Source: an uncultured Christensenella sp. (GTDB lineage Bacteria > Bacillota > Clostridia > Christensenellales > Pumilibacteraceae). From it: 48,058 nucleotides of DNA. A model generated the notes under the pieces. That model was not told where the DNA came from. It worked only from the letters and a program-made list of their open reading frames with translations, and did not search any database. The translations under genes and the position numbers were made by a program. Location: contig CAJTLV010000008.1 in NCBI GenBank assembly GCA_910577435.1, positions 1 to 48,058 on the forward strand, read 5' to 3'. Below are positions 35,474 to 42,722 of the stretch, piece by piece (the stretch's first letter is position 1; each line of letters opens with the position of its first letter).

Positions 35474-35503
35474 CAAAGCGCAAAACTAATGAATAGGTAT
35501 TAT

Positions 35504-35579
35504 GCTACTGTGGCTCAGTTGGTAGAGCAGCTGATTCGTAATCAGCAGGTCGGCGGTTCGAGTCCGCCCAGTAGCTCCA
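35504..35579 (+). tRNA. tRNA-Thr (anticodon CGT), integration target
   Basis: 76 bases including an encoded CCA. Acceptor GCTACTG/CAGTAGC, D arm GCTCAGTTGGTAGAGC, anticodon stem GCTGA/TCAGC with loop TTCGTAA giving anticodon CGT, T arm GGCGG-TTCGAGT-CCGCC. C2-G71 is a threonine identity pair. The integrated element begins inside it; the last 46 bases are part of the 50-bp att repeat, so the gene is kept intact. Confidence 0.97.
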
Positions 35580-35583
35580 AAAC
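35534..35583 (+). repeat. attL (50-bp direct repeat)
   Basis: From ATTCGTAATC inside the tRNA-Thr anticodon arm to the CCAAAAC past its 3' end. Identical to 47814-47863. Confidence 0.95.
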
Positions 35584-35680
35584 GTCGGTTTCAGGGTTAC
35601 TAAATCTGGAATCGGCGTTTTTCTATGTCCGAAAATTCCTTTCGGCGCGTTCGAAATGTCTTCGGAGCTGTGTATATCGG

Positions 35681-36976
35681 TTAAAAATTGGGTACGGTGG
35701 TGGGTACGCCGTCAAGGAAGTCGGTAATGATTTGCAGAACTTCATCGTATTGTCTCCGCAGCCGTTCGAGCTTTACATTGTCCGAAATACTGCCGTCGAA
35801 GAAAAGCGCCTTGTCGAGCTGTTCGGGGTGTGTATAAATGTTGAGCGTCATCGTCGCGTCGGCGTGACCCATAAACATCGCGACCGTTTTCGCGTCGAGC
35901 TTTTTTACACAGACTGCGATCGTTCCGAACGTATGCCGCAGCTCGTGCAGGTGATGTTCGGTCGTGACTTTTTTTATCACCTGTGTTGCTTTGGCTTGTT
36001 CGAGTGTAAAGAATCTTCCTTGTGCCGTCGGCGTTATCTTTTGAAGTAGCGCTTTCGCCAGCGGAAATAGCGGAATGTCTCTATCGGACGTTCTTGTTTT
36101 AGTGCCGGGAATATGTAAGACGTTCTTTTCGAAATCAACGTCGATAGTCCGAACGGCGATCGCTTCACTGCGGCGCGTTCCCGTGAGATAGACGAAAGTG
36201 TAATATAGCTTTTTGTTTATCGGAATATTGGCGGCTGCATAAAGCGTTTTGAAAAAGTTCTTTTGCTCGTCGAAGCTCAACGCCTCGCCTTTTTGCTCTA
36301 TGTGCTTTACCTTAGACACGTTGTCGCAGGCGTTTCGATCGGTGATTTCCAGTTGCTTGGCATAACCGAGCAGATTGTTCAAAAAACATCGAACAACTTG
36401 TCGCGTGCGTGTTTTTTCGATAGTCAATAAAAATTTCTCGATGTCTGCGGCTTTGAACTTGTCGAGCGGAATATCCAATCCTCCGTCAATGACCATATTG
36501 AATGAGCGGTTGATCGAACGCAATGTATTCGGCGTTACCGTTTGTTGTTTCTTCGGAAGATAGATGTCGTTGTAGAACTCCGACAAGGTAGGAACTTTCG
36601 ATTTCTTTTGTTTGGTTTGTTGTTTTTTCTCCTTTATTTTGGCGGTGAGCTTTCGTTCGAGTTCGGGGATAGTTCGTCCGTAAATCGAACCGAAAGCGGG
36701 TGTGCGTAGCTCGATCAGACCGTTCGGTCTTATCCTCACCGAGCCTTTTATATTCAGTTTGATAATCATTTGGTTTACAAGCTCCAATGTATCATCAAAC
36801 CCATTGCCTGTATCCGCGTATTCGTAAACGACGGGAATAGCCGTGTCGAAATCGTCGTAAGCGCGTAAGATCCCGACGATCGATTTAAGCGCTTGTTTAA
36901 TCTCCGATATTGCGACGTCGATTTTATCGACGGCATTGGTCGCGATTTTTGCGTGGTGTGCAATAAAGTCTCTCAT
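35681..36976 (-). CDS. int: Tyrosine recombinase (phage integrase)
   Basis: 431 aa. The catalytic set is complete: Arg268 (TGTRRSEAIAV), Lys293 (PGTKTRTSDRDIPL), His344-x-x-Arg347 (HELRHTFGT), His371 (GHADATMTLNIY) and nucleophile Tyr381. A core-binding SAM-like domain covers about 130-225. The first 120 residues are an unusual extra N-terminal region, helical then with an AP2-like short segment (GSVRIRPNGLIELRTP). The gene ends about 100 bases from attL and points toward it. A promoter (37008-37036) and a hairpin over the ribosome site lie upstream. Confidence 0.96.
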   Translation of the reverse strand: MRDFIAHHAKIATNAVDKIDVAISEIKQALKSIVGILRAYDDFDTAIPVVYEYADTGNGFDDTLELVNQMIIKLNIKGSVRIRPNGLIELRTPAFGSIYGRTIPELERKLTAKIKEKKQQTKQKKSKVPTLSEFYNDIYLPKKQQTVTPNTLRSINRSFNMVIDGGLDIPLDKFKAADIEKFLLTIEKTRTRQVVRCFLNNLLGYAKQLEITDRNACDNVSKVKHIEQKGEALSFDEQKNFFKTLYAAANIPINKKLYYTFVYLTGTRRSEAIAVRTIDVDFEKNVLHIPGTKTRTSDRDIPLFPLAKALLQKITPTAQGRFFTLEQAKATQVIKKVTTEHHLHELRHTFGTIAVCVKKLDAKTVAMFMGHADATMTLNIYTHPEQLDKALFFDGSISDNVKLERLRRQYDEVLQIITDFLDGVPTTVPNF

Positions 36977-36984
36977 AGGTAAAT

Positions 36985-37006
36985 CCCCCTTAAATGTAGT
37001 AGGGGG
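36985..37006 (-). promoter_or_regulatory. Hairpin covering the integrase ribosome site
   Basis: On the minus strand CCCCCT (37001-37006) pairs perfectly with AGGGGG (36985-36990), which is the integrase Shine-Dalgarno, 8 bases before the ATG. It could mask translation start, or be a DNA operator. Confidence 0.55.
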
Positions 37007-37007
37007 A

Positions 37008-37036
37008 ATTATACGCTATGGGAGAATGAAATTCAA
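37008..37036 (-). promoter_or_regulatory. Integrase promoter
   Basis: On the minus strand TTGAAT (37031-37036), 17-base spacer, TATAAT (37008-37013). Transcription would start at about 37001, at the edge of the hairpin. Confidence 0.65.
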
Positions 37037-37046
37037 TGTTATCTAT

Positions 37047-37475
37047 TTATTTATCTCGGATTAGAAATACTATGCCGCGAAGGATAAGTATTAAAAGCGT
37101 ATAGGCTGCTAAGCAGATGTAATATATCCAATTACTATAAAACCACATTATGATAAAAATTCCGGCGCAGTTGATTAAATAAAATAAAGTGTATAATATA
37201 CTTCCCAATGCGTAGTTGCTTCCTCTTGAATAGAAAATCCCTGTTTCGGTAAATGTTAAATAGTGTAATGGTTTTTCTATTAAGTAGTTTAGTATGAACG
37301 AACAAATGGAAGTAATTATTCCGACAGTAAGACCTAATTCGTTTATTAGTGATTTACATAGAAAGCCGAATGCTATGTATCTTATTATTATACCGATAAT
37401 CGATGTTATTTTATATTTAATGTCTAAACCTTCGTCTGTAAATATTCCGAATACCTTTTTAAGCACATTTATCAT
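37047..37475 (-). CDS. Small polytopic membrane protein of the lysogeny module
   Basis: 142 aa from the ATG at 37475, with AAAGGAAG upstream; the longer frame would overlap the repressor gene. Four probable membrane helices (ITSIIGIIIRYIAFGFLCKS; GLTVGIITSICSFILNYLIE; ILYTLFYLINCAGIFIIMWF; YYICLAAYTLLILILRGIVF). A short Lys-rich N-terminus. No family recognised. It is AT-rich and sits just after the repressor on the same strand, so it may be expressed in the lysogen. A superinfection-exclusion role is possible by position, but there is no direct evidence. Confidence 0.75.
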   Translation of the reverse strand: MINVLKKVFGIFTDEGLDIKYKITSIIGIIIRYIAFGFLCKSLINELGLTVGIITSICSFILNYLIEKPLHYLTFTETGIFYSRGSNYALGSILYTLFYLINCAGIFIIMWFYSNWIYYICLAAYTLLILILRGIVFLIRDK

Positions 37476-37486
37476 TATTTCTTCCT

Positions 37487-37912
37487 TTAATATCCGAGTA
37501 TTTTTTTGGTGTTTACGCCGTTGTTTTGAAGCAATCCGACGAGATAGCCGAGAGCTAAGGCGCGTAGCTCCGGCGTGATGTCGCGGCAAAGTTTCGCAAT
37601 GTTTTGGAAATTCCCGTCGTCAATCAGTTCGCTGTACTCGTTGGCGAACGCGACGGCTTTGTTTGGCAGTTCGGTTGGCGGGTTATATTGGTGTTCAACA
37701 TTGAAATCTGTTTCACGTCCAAGTAGATAGTCTATTGAAACATTGAAATATTGTGCGATAGTAATTAAATTGTCGAGATTTGGTTCAATATATCCTGTTT
37801 TCCAATTCGACAATTGTTGTCGTGCGATATTTAATTCCTTAGAAATTTGATTTTGTGTTTTGCCGCTTGACTCTATAAGATTTTGCAAATTTTTTGTGAA
37901 AATAGTATTCAT
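37487..37912 (-). CDS. XRE-family (Cro/CI-type) phage repressor
   Basis: 141 aa. Helix-turn-helix at residues about 8-60: SSGKTQNQISKELNIARQQL, SNWKTGY, and the LITIAQYFNVSIDYLLG closing typical of HTH_3. The C-terminal half is helical and does not contain a LexA-like Ser/Lys protease, so induction is not by RecA self-cleavage. A TACAAT (37919-37924) is only 6 bases before the ATG and there is no ribosome site, so the message is probably leaderless, like cI from lambda PRM. Its -35 region overlaps that of the rightward phage promoter. Confidence 0.92.
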   Translation of the reverse strand: MNTIFTKNLQNLIESSGKTQNQISKELNIARQQLSNWKTGYIEPNLDNLITIAQYFNVSIDYLLGRETDFNVEHQYNPPTELPNKAVAFANEYSELIDDGNFQNIAKLCRDITPELRALALGYLVGLLQNNGVNTKKILGY

Positions 37913-37942
37913 AATTAAATTGTATCAAAAATTATTACTAAA

Positions 37943-37975
37943 TGTCTTGACAGTATGAATAATTATGACTATAAT
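37943..37975 (+). promoter_or_regulatory. Main rightward phage promoter with overlapping divergent repressor promoter
   Basis: TTGACA (37947-37952), 17-base spacer, TATAAT (37970-37975): full consensus. The repressor's -35 (about 37942-37948, other strand) overlaps it, and TGTC-TT-GACA (37943-37952) is a small dyad at the shared site, a candidate operator. A 7-bp inverted repeat (GTAGTAT 37982-37988, ATACTAC 37998-38004) sits in the early leader. Confidence 0.8.
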
Positions 37976-38029
37976 AAGGTGGTAGTATTAATTTTTCATA
38001 CTACAAATCAAAAATCAAAGGAGATAAAT

Positions 38030-38122
38030 ATGAATCCAGTAGTAATTACTTCAATAGTGTGCAATAGTTTTGTCGCGCTTGTTGCGGCGATAATACCTAT
38101 AATTATGTCTCTTTATAAATAG
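38030..38122 (+). CDS. 30-aa hydrophobic peptide, candidate phage coat protein
   Basis: MNPVVITSIVCNSFVALVAA then IIPIIMSLYK. AAAGGAG at 38017-38022 gives a strong start, and it is the first gene after the main promoter. A single membrane span with a short polar start and a Lys end. Size and character resemble the minor coat proteins pVII/pIX (32-33 aa) of Ff phages. It is too short for homology to be decisive. Confidence 0.6.
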   Translation: MNPVVITSIVCNSFVALVAAIIPIIMSLYK

Positions 38123-38124
38123 TT

Positions 38125-38235
38125 ATGAAAAAACTGTTGCTTATTCTTACTATTATTCTATGTGTCGGACTTTTGGGATTATATGCGTGGGGAATATATA
38201 AATTGTTCGGCATATGGGGACTTATTTTAATCTGA
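38125..38235 (+). CDS. 36-aa hydrophobic peptide, candidate phage coat protein
   Basis: It begins MKKLLLILTIILCVGLLGLY and ends GLILI. It starts 2 bases after the previous stop, so it is translationally coupled. A basic N-terminus and one or two hydrophobic segments with aromatic residues (YAWGIYKLFGIWG). With its neighbour it forms a pair like pVII/pIX; the major coat protein of this phage is not otherwise obvious. Confidence 0.55.
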   Translation: MKKLLLILTIILCVGLLGLYAWGIYKLFGIWGLILI

Positions 38236-38264
38236 TAAAATCAAAAAACAAGGAGTAAACGGAA

Positions 38265-38624
38265 ATGGAACGAGAATTACAACTTGAAGAATTATTGGTA
38301 AATAAGTTTTTCGATTTATTTGGGAAACAAGTGCAAAATCATGTTTCACTCAATGAGACTGACATTTCAGATATGATTAATGTTTTGGTATTTAATGATC
38401 CAAAAGGAAATTCGAGAACATTAAAAATTAAAAACAGAGATTATCCACGTGAACATATTGTGCTTTATATTTTAAGCGCAATAGATACAGTGTTTGACAT
38501 TATCGATCAATGTAGTCTTGAAGTTCGATGTTATTTGAAAGATGCTGTTTTTGATTTTTGTGAAAAATATTCTTTCGTTAAAAAAGAGATAAGGAAAGTG
38601 GGCACACAAGGAGACAAATTATGA
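38265..38624 (+). CDS. Phage protein of unknown function
   Basis: 119 aa with CAAGGAG upstream. Helical, acidic, no membrane span (LEELLVNKFFDLFGKQVQNH; HIVLYILSAIDTVFDIIDQC). No family recognised. AT-rich codons compared with the next gene. It overlaps the next start by 4 bases (ATGA). Confidence 0.7.
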   Translation: MERELQLEELLVNKFFDLFGKQVQNHVSLNETDISDMINVLVFNDPKGNSRTLKIKNRDYPREHIVLYILSAIDTVFDIIDQCSLEVRCYLKDAVFDFCEKYSFVKKEIRKVGTQGDKL

Positions 38625-39373
38625 TAGATTTCAGAGAAGATCACATTACATATCGGAATTTTACCGCCGAAGAGCTTGCGGAAGAACGCGGGTACTATGC
38701 GCAGTTAATTACGGAAGTAAAGCGCGCGATGTCGGGTATCGGCGCATCGAAGTATGCGCTCGGTCTCGAACTTAAACGTCTGTACGAAAGTGACGTTTAC
38801 TGCACCGATCCGGGCTGGGTAAGTCCGTGTAAAAGCGATGACGGAACAATTTCTTGTTACTTGTGTAGCTATGTATTCTTTCGCGAATGCGAAAAGAATT
38901 TCGATCTGGACAAATCGCAAGTCAGCCGGTATATGAACATTGTGGACGAGTTCGGCGACGGCGAGAACGGATTAAAGCAGGAGTGGTCGGCGTACAGTTG
39001 GTCGCAGCTCGTAGAGCTTCTGCCGTTAACGCCGGAAGAGCGAAAAGAGATCACGCCGGAAATGACGATCAAAGCAATCCGGGCGTACAAGGAAAAACTT
39101 GTTGCGACGTCGCAACAGGAAAAATCGAGCGGGAAAGCAGACGAAAAAGCTGTTGCGACATCGCAACAGAAAGATTATTGGATCAAGTCTGTAAATTTCC
39201 CCGCGAATTCGGGAATGCAGTATTTACGGTTCATCGGATGTTCAGTTAAGTATGTTTGCGATCAAGTATTGCAAGCGGAAGCGAAAATCGCGGAGCTTAA
39301 ACAGAAGCTCGCGGATCTCGAAGCATTGTCTGCGCCGAAGTCCGACGAGAGCGGTGAAATAAATTATCAATAA
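38621..39373 (+). CDS. Phage protein of unknown function, possible DNA-binding/partition type
   Basis: 250 aa. The region FFRECEKNFDLDKSQVSRYM NIVDEF followed by YSWSQLVELLPLTPEE resembles helical DNA-binding segments found in mobile-element proteins of Clostridia. A linker holds the repeated peptide VATSQQ, and the C-terminus is a coiled coil (VLQAEAKIAELKQKLADLEA L). The two VATSQQ codings form palindromes at 39100-39117 and 39150-39169. Function not known. Confidence 0.7.
   Translation: MIDFREDHITYRNFTAEELAEERGYYAQLITEVKRAMSGIGASKYALGLELKRLYESDVYCTDPGWVSPCKSDDGTISCYLCSYVFFRECEKNFDLDKSQVSRYMNIVDEFGDGENGLKQEWSAYSWSQLVELLPLTPEERKEITPEMTIKAIRAYKEKLVATSQQEKSSGKADEKAVATSQQKDYWIKSVNFPANSGMQYLRFIGCSVKYVCDQVLQAEAKIAELKQKLADLEALSAPKSDESGEINYQ
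39100..39169 (+). repeat. Two palindromic sites inside a phage gene
   Basis: TGTTGCGACGTCGCAACA at 39100-39117 is an 18-bp perfect palindrome. CTGTTGCGA-CA-TCGCAACAG at 39150-39169 is a 9-bp inverted repeat with a 2-base centre. Centres are 51 bp apart, about five helical turns. Confidence 0.8.
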
Positions 39374-39400
39374 CGCGGCGGCGATACGCGGGAGGTAAAA

Positions 39401-39958
39401 ATGGAGAAAACTAAATTGGTTAGTTTGCAAGAAGCAGAAAAAAGGTTGCGCGATTATTACGGGTACGATCGGGAAGAAGCGCTCTCTTATTTGCACAGTT
39501 CGGGTCAATGCTTTATCGGTGATACAAAATACGTATTGTCGGATAAAGATAGGCAGATCGCCAATATTGGCGAAGAAAATTATAATGCAATTTACAATAA
39601 ACGCAAAAGCGTAAAGGAGGAAAAAATGGCAAAAAATAATCAAACGGAAAAGCAGACGTTTTCGGATAATCAGAAATGCGACTATTTTAAGAACCGCATT
39701 AACGATCCGAATTTATCGCAAGGGCAGCGCAATTGGGCTGCGTTTCGGCTAAATGCGTTAAGCGGCAACGATCAGACGATAACGCCCGCGCCGAACGCTG
39801 CTCAATCTCCGGCGAATTGTGTAACGGGTCAAAAAGCGGCATACAATGCCGGACTTGGGTATGGAGCTGCAAAGGCAGGGGCAAGAGTTCCCGTGAGCGC
39901 GGAAAACAAGGGATCGTTTCGCAACGGATTCAAGAGAGGTAAAAAGTTCGGGAAATAA
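39401..39958 (+). CDS. Phage protein of unknown function with an internal start
   Basis: 185 aa. The N-terminal 70 residues (LVSLQEAEKRLRDYYGYDRE EA) are helical. At 39626 an in-frame ATG has a perfect AAAGGAGG (39613-39620) 5 bases upstream, so a 110-aa C-terminal product (MAKNNQTEKQ...) is likely made too. That part ends in a Gly/Lys-rich basic tail (NGFKRGKKFGK) after an Ala/Gly stretch. This recalls the in-frame restart products of Ff phages (pII/pX), though the proteins are not related. Confidence 0.7.
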   Translation: MEKTKLVSLQEAEKRLRDYYGYDREEALSYLHSSGQCFIGDTKYVLSDKDRQIANIGEENYNAIYNKRKSVKEEKMAKNNQTEKQTFSDNQKCDYFKNRINDPNLSQGQRNWAAFRLNALSGNDQTITPAPNAAQSPANCVTGQKAAYNAGLGYGAAKAGARVPVSAENKGSFRNGFKRGKKFGK

Positions 39959-39968
39959 TTATAAGCGA

Positions 39969-40214
39969 TTGCTTGTAGATCGATACGTTTATCATCACGA
40001 GCGCAAAGACAGTAAATTTTCTTCGTCGTATTGCATTGGTGTGCAGGTATATCAGATGTATGAGCAGTACGACGAGGACGGCAAACAAGTAGTCAAGGAT
40101 TTTATTTCGACGAACAAACAGCTTGCCAGTATGGGTGACGTGAGTGCGCGCGGGGTAATGGCGGGCATACGCGACGCAGCGGCAGACAGAAAATCGAGAA
40201 ATGGTCGTAAGTGA
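39969..40214 (+). CDS. Small phage protein of unknown function
   Basis: 81 aa if the TTG at 39969 is the start; no good ribosome site is visible, and the frame is open slightly upstream. It reads VDRYVYHHERKDSKFSSSYC then YQMYEQYDEDGKQVVKDFIS and ends in a basic RDAAADRKSRNGRK. No family recognised. Confidence 0.5.
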   Translation: MLVDRYVYHHERKDSKFSSSYCIGVQVYQMYEQYDEDGKQVVKDFISTNKQLASMGDVSARGVMAGIRDAAADRKSRNGRK

Positions 40215-40223
40215 AGTAATTGC

Positions 40224-40336
40224 TGTGCTATCGGCATAACGGGCGTTCATTTCCTTGTACTGCCCCGAAAGGGGCATTGGCTATAACCGAGTGTAGGCTC
40301 GGAAGCAAATAAACGGTGTGCTATCGCCGAATCGGG
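40224..40336 (+). promoter_or_regulatory. Structured non-coding leader with direct repeats and hairpins
   Basis: Direct repeats at 40224-40244 and 40317-40337 agree in 17 of 21 bases (TGTGCTATCG..., ...CGGGC). Between them lie TGCCCC-GAAA-GGGGCA (40261-40276) and CCGAG-6-CTCGG (40287-40302). It ends just before the ribosome site of the gene at 40367. It could be a regulatory RNA or an origin-type element. Confidence 0.5.
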
Positions 40337-40366
40337 CAAAAATATTTCCAAAAGGAGAAAGAAGAA

Positions 40367-40918
40367 ATGAAAGAAGAAAGCAAGGACAGACTTAAACAGG
40401 CTCAGACGTTGGCGGAAGAATCGGTAGCGTCGGCAGAAATGGAAGCGGCGGAGAATGGCCGCAAAAACGCAACTATCGAATATGACGAGAACGGGGAAGA
40501 GAAAGGCAAGTACACGATTATTCCGGATCTGTACATATCCCGTAAAGTCACGGTGAAGGGCGGGAAGCGATATGCGGATTATTACGTTCACGGTGTGCTT
40601 CGCGGCGTAGAAGTGAAAGTTCGCGTAAAGCCGGGCAAGGATAGCGACGGTTTTGCCGACGTGAGTGCGTACACGATGTTGAATATCGTATTCGGAGAAA
40701 AAGACGAGGCTCAGTTTTCGGTGCGTGCTTTCAAACGCAGAGACAGTGCGACGAACCGCCTTACATCTGGGCTTACTTATTATGCTTATGACAAGGATGT
40801 CGAAGACGGCGAGGAATACGTTGCTCCGCTTCGATTCGAAACATCGCCGGATAAAGCGGTCATATCCAAGCTCATCGAGATTGCGAATAAGAAATACGCG
40901 TTGGGCTTGACTGTTTAG
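40367..40918 (+). CDS. Phage protein of unknown function (candidate ssDNA-binding protein by position)
   Basis: 183 aa from the ATG at 40367, with AAAGGAGAAAG upstream. A charged helical start (KDRLKQAQTLAEESVASAEM) leads to a beta-rich domain (YTIIPDLYISRKVTVKGGKR YADYYVHGVLRGVEVKVRV) and a helical end (AVISKLIEIANKKYALGL). Beta strands rich in aromatic and basic residues would suit single-strand DNA binding, which a filamentous phage needs (gpV role). This is only an inference from position and composition. Confidence 0.65.
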   Translation: MKEESKDRLKQAQTLAEESVASAEMEAAENGRKNATIEYDENGEEKGKYTIIPDLYISRKVTVKGGKRYADYYVHGVLRGVEVKVRVKPGKDSDGFADVSAYTMLNIVFGEKDEAQFSVRAFKRRDSATNRLTSGLTYYAYDKDVEDGEEYVAPLRFETSPDKAVISKLIEIANKKYALGLTV

Positions 40919-41053
40919 GGGGTGATAGAACAGCAAAATAGAGACAAATATTCCTTAAAGTTATTGCAATGAGTCCGTTGGCGGCGAGGACGGTAAACAA
41001 GAGCCGCTACCAAATAAAGAATAAACGGGTGACGACCTACGTCGGAGGATAGA

Positions 41054-42721
41054 ATGAGAAAAAGTGCAAAAGATCTGATCACTTCGTTAGTGGTGGTTAT
41101 CGTGATGGCGGCGCTCGTGGGGTTCTTCGGTTGGGCAACGAACGGATTCAAGAACGTCAATCGGTTCAAACAGTGGTTCGGAATGGCTCAGACCGAGTTG
41201 GACAAGTTGGTTGACGGAGATAATTCAGTCGAAATGACAGAAGCGGTAACGAAAGTGAAATCGAGCAGTGCGGGTATTCAACACGATAGCGATGATACTG
41301 TGTATTCAACGGATATTCAGCGGTGCAATGCGCCAAGAATATCTATGCTTGAAAGTAAGTACGTGAATAACGACACGGGAATTTATATCGATCTTTACTA
41401 CGGCGGAAACGCGGCGGCTGTACACGGGAAAGAGTGTACTGTTTATATAAGCGAACAATTTACACACGGTTGGGGTACGACTTATGGCGAGAAAAAGTTG
41501 TACAGAACATTTTCGTACGGAGCGATCGAGAGTAATTATCCTGCCGTATCCGAACACTCGCTTATAATTACTCGCGAAGATATAATGAAGTTTTTCTCCG
41601 AATCTTTTGCGAGCGGAAATTCCGCCGTGTTCCGAATCGAAGCGAAATCTCTTGCATATGACAGTTATCTTGACAGCGATACTGTCTATTATTCGTTTTA
41701 TGTAGACGCAACGGATTCGCCTGACACGTTTGAGATAGAGGGTACGACATTGAAAATAGGCAAGTGTTCTCTGGATTCTGTTCCGGACGAAATAGTCGAA
41801 ATTTATTCCGATTTGATTGACGTTAAGATCGGCAAAGCGAATTATAACGGCAAATTTTTTTATCTATCCGCACCGATGATCAGTCGTTATAATTATAACT
41901 TGTCAAGCGGAATGGAGTATTATCCTTCTGCTTTCAGCGAAGACGACGATTATGTCTATTGCGATTTAACTAAATTGCCTTTTGTGGATTCAGTAGGAGA
42001 TTACGCCGTATTCTTTACACATAACGCCTATGCGCTGTCTGTGGCTTCAACCGGTGGAGCAACAGAAGTATTGAGCGTTCCGGTGCTTCGCAACTATTCG
42101 ACGAAAGGGTTTTCGATTTCGAAAATGGCTGCGCCGACCGACGTTCGCCTTTTTGACGGCAATTTGACTTGGGAATATAACAATGTAGCCGAAAACGGTT
42201 TTGCTGTGTTTGACGGGGATAGTTTGCTTGCGACGGTTGACGATGCCGAATTGAATCTTAATGATTACAATCTCGAAGAAGGTGAGCATACGTTTCGCAT
42301 ACGAGCGCTCGGCAATGTCGGGAGTTCTCTTGCGGGAACCGCAAAAATAACGGCGTTTAATGCCGGTTCGAATATAGCGCAACTTGTTGCATTGACATAT
42401 TACATAGGTGACGATGTTGTGACGAAGTTCGTTCCACTCGGCAAGAATATAGGCGATTATCTGTATGATGTAGACGTCGACGGCGTTGTGTTTGGCGGGT
42501 GGTACAAGGACGCAGGGTACTCTGTTATTGTAGATCCAATGGACAAACTTACGGGCGATGTAGCTGTTTATGCAAGACTGTCGGCAATCGAGACGACCGA
42601 TCGTCCCGTAACGTGGTGGGATAAAAATATGTGGTACATACTCGGCCCGATCATCGGCATTTTCGCAGTATCGGTAATAGCTGTCGTCATAAAGGTTGTG
42701 CGAGATCGCAGGGCGGCGTGA
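41054..42721 (+). CDS. pIII-like phage adsorption/minor coat protein with FN3- and Flg_new-type domains
   Basis: 555 aa, GGAGG before the ATG. A membrane helix or uncleaved signal lies at about 8-27, then a long outside region. Residues about 358-437 resemble a fibronectin type III domain (PTDVRLFDGNLTWEYNNVA; HTFRIRALGNVGSS). Residues about 445-512 resemble a Listeria-Bacteroides (Flg_new/InlB-B) repeat: GVVFGGWYKDAGYS and VAVYARLS. A C-terminal helix at 527-547 and a short basic tail (RDRRAA) anchor it. This layout, and its place two genes ahead of the Zot gene, fit a pIII-type receptor-binding tip protein. Confidence 0.7.
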   Translation: MRKSAKDLITSLVVVIVMAALVGFFGWATNGFKNVNRFKQWFGMAQTELDKLVDGDNSVEMTEAVTKVKSSSAGIQHDSDDTVYSTDIQRCNAPRISMLESKYVNNDTGIYIDLYYGGNAAAVHGKECTVYISEQFTHGWGTTYGEKKLYRTFSYGAIESNYPAVSEHSLIITREDIMKFFSESFASGNSAVFRIEAKSLAYDSYLDSDTVYYSFYVDATDSPDTFEIEGTTLKIGKCSLDSVPDEIVEIYSDLIDVKIGKANYNGKFFYLSAPMISRYNYNLSSGMEYYPSAFSEDDDYVYCDLTKLPFVDSVGDYAVFFTHNAYALSVASTGGATEVLSVPVLRNYSTKGFSISKMAAPTDVRLFDGNLTWEYNNVAENGFAVFDGDSLLATVDDAELNLNDYNLEEGEHTFRIRALGNVGSSLAGTAKITAFNAGSNIAQLVALTYYIGDDVVTKFVPLGKNIGDYLYDVDVDGVVFGGWYKDAGYSVIVDPMDKLTGDVAVYARLSAIETTDRPVTWWDKNMWYILGPIIGIFAVSVIAVVIKVVRDRRAA

Positions 42722-42722
42722 T

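Noticed and set aside
40969..41052. 27-aa basic peptide frame before the pIII-like gene
   Set aside because: No ribosome site, and its stop merges with the next gene's ribosome site; not hydrophobic, so not a coat candidate.
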